Shown here: piece after piece, positions 33,932 through 37,182 of the stretch
How positions within the stretch are numbered: position 1 is the stretch's first letter
How the letters are laid out: each line of letters opens with the position of its first letter
Assembly: GCA_049602715.1 (NCBI GenBank)
Contig: JBMYRX010000014.1
Coordinates: 1 to 37,182, forward strand
Reading direction: 5' to 3'
Length of the DNA: 37,182 bases
Origin: GCA-2697345 sp049602715
GTDB lineage: Bacteria; Pseudomonadota; Alphaproteobacteria; Rhodobacterales; Rhodobacteraceae
Program-made: the position numbers and the translations under genes
The notes under the pieces: generated by a model
What the model saw: only the letters and a program-made list of their open reading frames with translations
What the model was told of the DNA's origin: nothing
The model's database searches: none

Positions 33932-34390
33932 GTGAAACTTACAACAAAAGGCAGATACGCAATGATAGCACTGGCTGATTTAGCGCATTCAGGGCCTGAA
34001 AGTCTCGTAAATCTGACTGAGCTTTCGAATAGACAGAATCTTTCGATCCATTATTTAGAGCAATTATTCGTAAAGTTGCGAAGAGCCGGATTGGTGAAAT
34101 CGGTTAGAGGGCCTGGAGGTGGGTACAAGTTAGCAAAATCTCCAGAGTCCATAAGAATTACAGAGATTTTAGAAGCAGTTGATGAGACGGTGAACGCTCT
34201 TTACACTGGTGCTGGTGCTTCTGGAGCAGTGTCAGGTTCAAAGGCGCAATCAATGACAAATCGTCTATGGGAAAGTCTTTCTGCACACGTGTACGTATTT
34301 CTACATCAGATACGTTTGTCAGAGGTGGTACAAAATGACTTAACTCCTTGTCCTGCTGTTCCAATTTTATTTACTTTAGTCGATGATTAA
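33932..34390 (+). CDS. iscR: Rrf2-family regulator (IscR-like) lacking the Fe-S cysteine triad
   Basis: This 152-residue winged-helix regulator of Fe-S assembly opens with KLTTKGRYAMIALADLA and has the Rrf2 recognition region SIHYLEQLFVKLRRAGLVKSVRGPGGGYKLA. The open frame extends to a GTG at 33893, but the GTG at 33932 has AAGGG upstream and gives the canonical N-terminus. In Escherichia coli IscR three cysteines near 92-104 and a histidine bind the cluster. Here that loop (about 88-106) has no cysteine, and the only one is Cys140 near the C-terminus, in LTPCPAVP. So cluster sensing, if any, must use other ligands. Its position as the first gene of the suf operon makes its role as local regulator secure. 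Confidence 0.92.
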   Translation: MKLTTKGRYAMIALADLAHSGPESLVNLTELSNRQNLSIHYLEQLFVKLRRAGLVKSVRGPGGGYKLAKSPESIRITEILEAVDETVNALYTGAGASGAVSGSKAQSMTNRLWESLSAHVYVFLHQIRLSEVVQNDLTPCPAVPILFTLVDD

Positions 34391-34414
34391 TGTTCGAAAA
34401 ACCTAGGATAGATC

Positions 34415-35458
34415 TTGTTACGTACTTATTTAGATTTTAATGCCAGTGCACCGCTGAGAACAGAAGCAAAGGAAATTATGTTTTCAGTAGCAGATGAGGT
34501 TGGAAATCCTTCTTCAATTCATGCAGAGGGTAGGCGAGCAAAAGCCATTATAGAGCGAGCAAGATCTCAAATATCTCAAGCCATTGGGGCCTCCAACGCA
34601 AAAATTATATTTACATCGAGTGCGACAGAGGCCTGCGCAATTGCGCTTAGCAATAAAGATTTGGATGGTTCAGGGATTGAACATGATGCAGTGAAAGCGT
34701 GGGTTTCAAATTCTTTGAAAGTTAGCAGTGATGGGTTAGTAAGGATTGAAAAACCCAAAAAAAGTACATTGCAAATGGCAAATAGTGAGACTGGTATAAT
34801 ACAAGATCTTCCAAAGGATCTTGCCGTATCTGACTTGACCCAGGCATTTGGTAAAGTTCCAATATCGTTTTCTTGGTTAGAAATCGGGATAGGAATTATT
34901 TCTGCGCATAAAATTGGAGGTCCCAAAGGAGTTGGTGCTCTTGTAGTTAAAGATGATGTTGATATTGAGCCTCTGATAGTCGGTGGAGGACAGGAACAAG
35001 GAATGAGAGCGGGTACCGAAAACGTAATGGCGATTGCAGGTTTTGGAGCAGCTGCTGAAGCTTGCGAAAAAGATTTGACTTTGGGCAGTTGGGATGAAAT
35101 AGCAGAATTAAGAAATCGATTAGAAGAAATAATTCAAACCGAAAGCAACGATGCGTTAATAATTGGCAAAAATGTTAACCGTCTGCCTAATACCAGCTGT
35201 ATATCTGTGCCTGGTTGGAAGAGTGAAACACAGGTTATGAAGATGGATCTGGCTGGTTTCTCAATTTCAGCTGGGTCTGCCTGCTCAAGTGGGAAGGTGA
35301 AAAAAAGTAACGTTTTAACTTCGATGGGCTATGAGGAAGAAGTAAATAATTCAGCCATTAGAGTCAGCATGGGTAAAGAAACATCAAAGTTGGATACTGA
35401 AAATTTTATTAGAACTTGGATTAAGTCTAAAAACTATTTCCAAGCAAGAGTAGCTTAA
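34415..35458 (+). CDS. Cysteine desulfurase (NifS/IscS-like, suf operon)
   Basis: This PLP enzyme takes sulfur from cysteine as a persulfide for Fe-S cluster building. It has the YLDFNASAPLR opening, His90 in GIEHDAVKAW stacking over PLP, Asp140 and Gln143 in VSDLTQAFGK, the Schiff-base Lys166 in ISAHKIGGPKGVG, and the catalytic Cys290 in SAGSACSSGKV. At 347 residues it is about 50 shorter than IscS and lacks its C-terminal scaffold-binding tail. The start is a TTG at 34415, with AGGA about eight bases ahead; no in-frame ATG gives a complete N-terminus. It starts 24 bases after iscR and ends 18 bases before the SufB ATG. Confidence 0.93.
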   Translation: MLRTYLDFNASAPLRTEAKEIMFSVADEVGNPSSIHAEGRRAKAIIERARSQISQAIGASNAKIIFTSSATEACAIALSNKDLDGSGIEHDAVKAWVSNSLKVSSDGLVRIEKPKKSTLQMANSETGIIQDLPKDLAVSDLTQAFGKVPISFSWLEIGIGIISAHKIGGPKGVGALVVKDDVDIEPLIVGGGQEQGMRAGTENVMAIAGFGAAAEACEKDLTLGSWDEIAELRNRLEEIIQTESNDALIIGKNVNRLPNTSCISVPGWKSETQVMKMDLAGFSISAGSACSSGKVKKSNVLTSMGYEEEVNNSAIRVSMGKETSKLDTENFIRTWIKSKNYFQARVA

Positions 35459-35476
35459 TTAATATTGGAGAATAAT

Positions 35477-37003
35477 ATGTCAGCCTTAGAAGTAAATTCC
35501 TCCGTTAAGGACGGCGTTGATCAGGAAACTGTCGATGCTGTGCGGGAAGTTGGTGGTGATTATAAATATGGTTGGAATACTGAAATTGAAATGGATTATG
35601 CACCAAAAGGGTTAAACTCCGATATTGTTAAGTTAATTTCAGGAAAGAATAACGAGCCGGATTGGATGACTAAGTGGCGTCTAGATGCATTTTCTAGATG
35701 GAAAAAAATGAAAGAGCCTGATTGGGCAATGGTTGACTATCCGAAAATAGATTATCAAGATATTTATTATTATGCTTCTCCGAAATCTATGGCAGAAAAA
35801 CCTAAATCTTTGGATGATGTGGATCCAAAACTAATTGAAACCTACAATAAACTCGGCATTCCACTCAAAGAACAACTCATATTAGCTGGAGTAGAAGGAG
35901 CGGATCAAATTAATGCGGAGGGACGGAAGGTTGCAGTAGATGCTGTTTTTGACTCCGTGTCGGTTGGAACAACTTTCAAAGATGAATTAAAAAAAGCTGG
36001 GGTTATATTTTGTTCGATATCTGAGGCAATTCAGGAATACCCTGAACTAGTTAAAAAATACCTTGGTTCGGTAATCCCTGCTACTGATAACTATTTTGCA
36101 ACATTAAATTCTGCAGTATTTTCAGATGGCTCGTTCGTTTACATACCAAAAGGTGTGAGATGCCCTATGGAGCTTAGTACGTACTTTCGTATAAATGCGG
36201 AAAATACTGGGCAATTTGAACGAACGTTAATTATTGCTGATAAAGGTTCGCATGTATCTTATCTGGAGGGCTGTACAGCTCCAAAAAGAGATACGAATCA
36301 GCTACATGCGGCAGTTGTAGAACTCGTAATCCTAGAAGACGCGGAAATAAAGTATTCAACAGTTCAGAATTGGTATCCAGGTGATGAAAATGGATTAGGA
36401 GGAATATATAACTTTGTAACAAAAAGAGCTGACTGCCGAGGAGATAGAGCTAAGGTTATGTGGACCCAGGTCGAGACAGGTTCGGCTGTTACTTGGAAGT
36501 ACCCTAGTTGCATACTAAGGGGTGACGAATCTCAGGGAGAATTTTATTCCATTGCAATAGCGAACAATTACCAGCAGGCTGATACCGGAACTAAGATGGT
36601 TCATTTGGGTAAAAATACAAAAAGTAGAATAGTGTCCAAGGGTATCAGTGCTGGGTTCGCGCAAAATACTTACAGAGGGCTAGTTAGTATGCATCCTAGA
36701 GCAAAAGAAAGTCGGAATTTTACACAATGTGATTCCTTATTAATTGGAGATAAATGTGGAGCGCATACTGTGCCATATATCGAGATCAAAAATAGTTCAT
36801 CACGTGTCGAACACGAAGCCACTACTTCCAAGGTAGACGATGATCAATTATTTTATTGTCGTCAAAGGGGTATAGGTGAGGAAGATGCTGTTGCACTTGT
36901 AGTTAACGGCTTTTGTAAGGAAGTCTTGCAAGCTTTACCAATGGAATTTGCAATGGAAGCCCAACAATTAGTAGCTATAAGTTTAGAGGGCTCCGTGGGA
37001 TAA
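35477..37003 (+). CDS. sufB: Fe-S cluster assembly scaffold protein SufB
   Basis: SufB is the scaffold subunit of the SufBCD complex on which Fe-S clusters are assembled in the cytosol. The 508-residue product has the family segments VFDSVSVGTTFKDEL near 155, VIPATDNYFATLNSAVFSDGSFVYIPKGVRCPMELSTYF (seen here in part as NSAVFSDGSFVYIPKGV near 205), LEGCTAPKRDTNQLHAAVVE near 260, SKGISAGFAQNTYRGLV near 386 and CDSLLIGDKCGAHTVPYIE near 412. The frame runs up to a TTG at 35465, but the ATG at 35477 is preceded by GGAG at a good distance. It lies between the cysteine desulfurase and sufC, the normal order. Confidence 0.95.
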   Translation: MSALEVNSSVKDGVDQETVDAVREVGGDYKYGWNTEIEMDYAPKGLNSDIVKLISGKNNEPDWMTKWRLDAFSRWKKMKEPDWAMVDYPKIDYQDIYYYASPKSMAEKPKSLDDVDPKLIETYNKLGIPLKEQLILAGVEGADQINAEGRKVAVDAVFDSVSVGTTFKDELKKAGVIFCSISEAIQEYPELVKKYLGSVIPATDNYFATLNSAVFSDGSFVYIPKGVRCPMELSTYFRINAENTGQFERTLIIADKGSHVSYLEGCTAPKRDTNQLHAAVVELVILEDAEIKYSTVQNWYPGDENGLGGIYNFVTKRADCRGDRAKVMWTQVETGSAVTWKYPSCILRGDESQGEFYSIAIANNYQQADTGTKMVHLGKNTKSRIVSKGISAGFAQNTYRGLVSMHPRAKESRNFTQCDSLLIGDKCGAHTVPYIEIKNSSSRVEHEATTSKVDDDQLFYCRQRGIGEEDAVALVVNGFCKEVLQALPMEFAMEAQQLVAISLEGSVG

Positions 37004-37020
37004 TACCAACTAGTGTATGA

Positions 37021-37043
37021 TAATTAGTTTTTATTACTAATTA
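37021..37043 (+). repeat. AT-rich inverted repeat between sufB and sufC
   Basis: TAATTAGT (37021-37028) and ACTAATTA (37036-37043) are exact inverted repeats with a 7-base loop. The stem is AT-rich and weak, and no T-run follows directly. It may modestly affect message stability within the operon, or may be chance in AT-rich DNA. Confidence 0.3.
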
Positions 37044-37078
37044 CTATTTTGTTTAATTTACCAATTTTAGGATAAGAA

Positions 37079-37182
37079 ATGTTAGAAATAAGAAATTTAA
37101 AAGTTCAACTAGAGGAAGAAAACAAAGAAATCCTAAAAGGAGTTAATTTAGATATTAAGAGTGGCTCAGTTCACGCTATAAT
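37079..37182 (+). CDS. sufC: SufC ATPase, 5' part (runs off the window)
   Basis: ATG at 37079, with AGGATA just upstream, opens a frame encoding MLEIRNLKVQLEEE, then ILKGVNLDIKSGSVHAI up to the window edge. This matches the start of SufC, the ABC-type ATPase of the SufBCD complex, before its Walker A motif. The gene follows sufB by 75 bases, as expected. Only 34 codons are visible. Confidence 0.85.
   Translation, partial: MLEIRNLKVQLEEENKEILKGVNLDIKSGSVHAI

Overview
The window is AT-rich, densely coding bacterial DNA with short intergenic gaps, many 1-4 base overlaps and frequent GTG and TTG starts. The iscR-cysteine desulfurase-sufB-sufC order, an Irr-box-like operator in front of it, the single-cysteine Rrf2 regulator and the many small-molecule catabolic genes fit a streamlined alphaproteobacterium, probably marine. 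This is inference; there is no rRNA or other taxonomic marker here. I see no phage, IS, CRISPR, tRNA or rRNA feature. No gap between genes exceeds about 300 bases.

Layout. (1) 1-2053: one large unrecognised coiled-coil protein on the plus strand. (2) 2068-5244, minus: an IlvD/Edd-family dehydratase followed with no gap by a class-III aminotransferase. (3) 5466-5981, plus: apt. (4) 6118-11839, minus: a LuxR-type regulator, an inositol-monophosphatase/HisN-family phosphatase, a complete polar amino-acid ABC importer (binding protein, two permeases, ATPase) and a second HisN-family phosphatase. The two phosphatases bracket the transporter, and a perfect 12-bp hairpin separates the binding-protein gene from the permeases. 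(5) 11996-15957, plus: an amidohydrolase and a non-pyrrolysine MttB-family protein, then a small membrane methyltransferase and a GFA-family protein. (6) 15977-24840, minus: a catabolic run read in the order enoyl-CoA hydratase, HMG-CoA-lyase-like enzyme, alpha/beta hydrolase, M19-like protein with an altered metal site, Tm-1-like (UPF0261) protein, M20 amidohydrolase, then after a likely terminator an Old Yellow Enzyme and an ArgE/DapE-type deacylase. (7) 25012-28693, plus, divergent from (6): family-III CoA-transferase, acyl-CoA dehydrogenase and MmgE/PrpD, then a small secreted protein. (8) 29044-33028: CitE-like lyase, EamA exporter, glycerophosphodiesterase, MaoC hydratase, MobA-like nucleotidyltransferase. 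(9) 33116-37182: alpha/beta hydrolase divergent from iscR, cysteine desulfurase, sufB and the start of sufC, the Fe-S assembly operon.

Working together: the most system-like part is the pair of divergent operons meeting at 24841-25011. CoA-transferase, acyl-CoA dehydrogenase, hydratase and HMG-CoA-type lyase would make a complete route from a free branched dicarboxylic acid to acetyl-CoA plus a keto acid. The downstream amidase, hydrolase, M19-like and Tm-1-like genes could release that acid from an amide or ester precursor. The best supported regulatory reading is at the suf operon, where a near-consensus promoter has its -10 element buried in an Irr-box-like palindrome.
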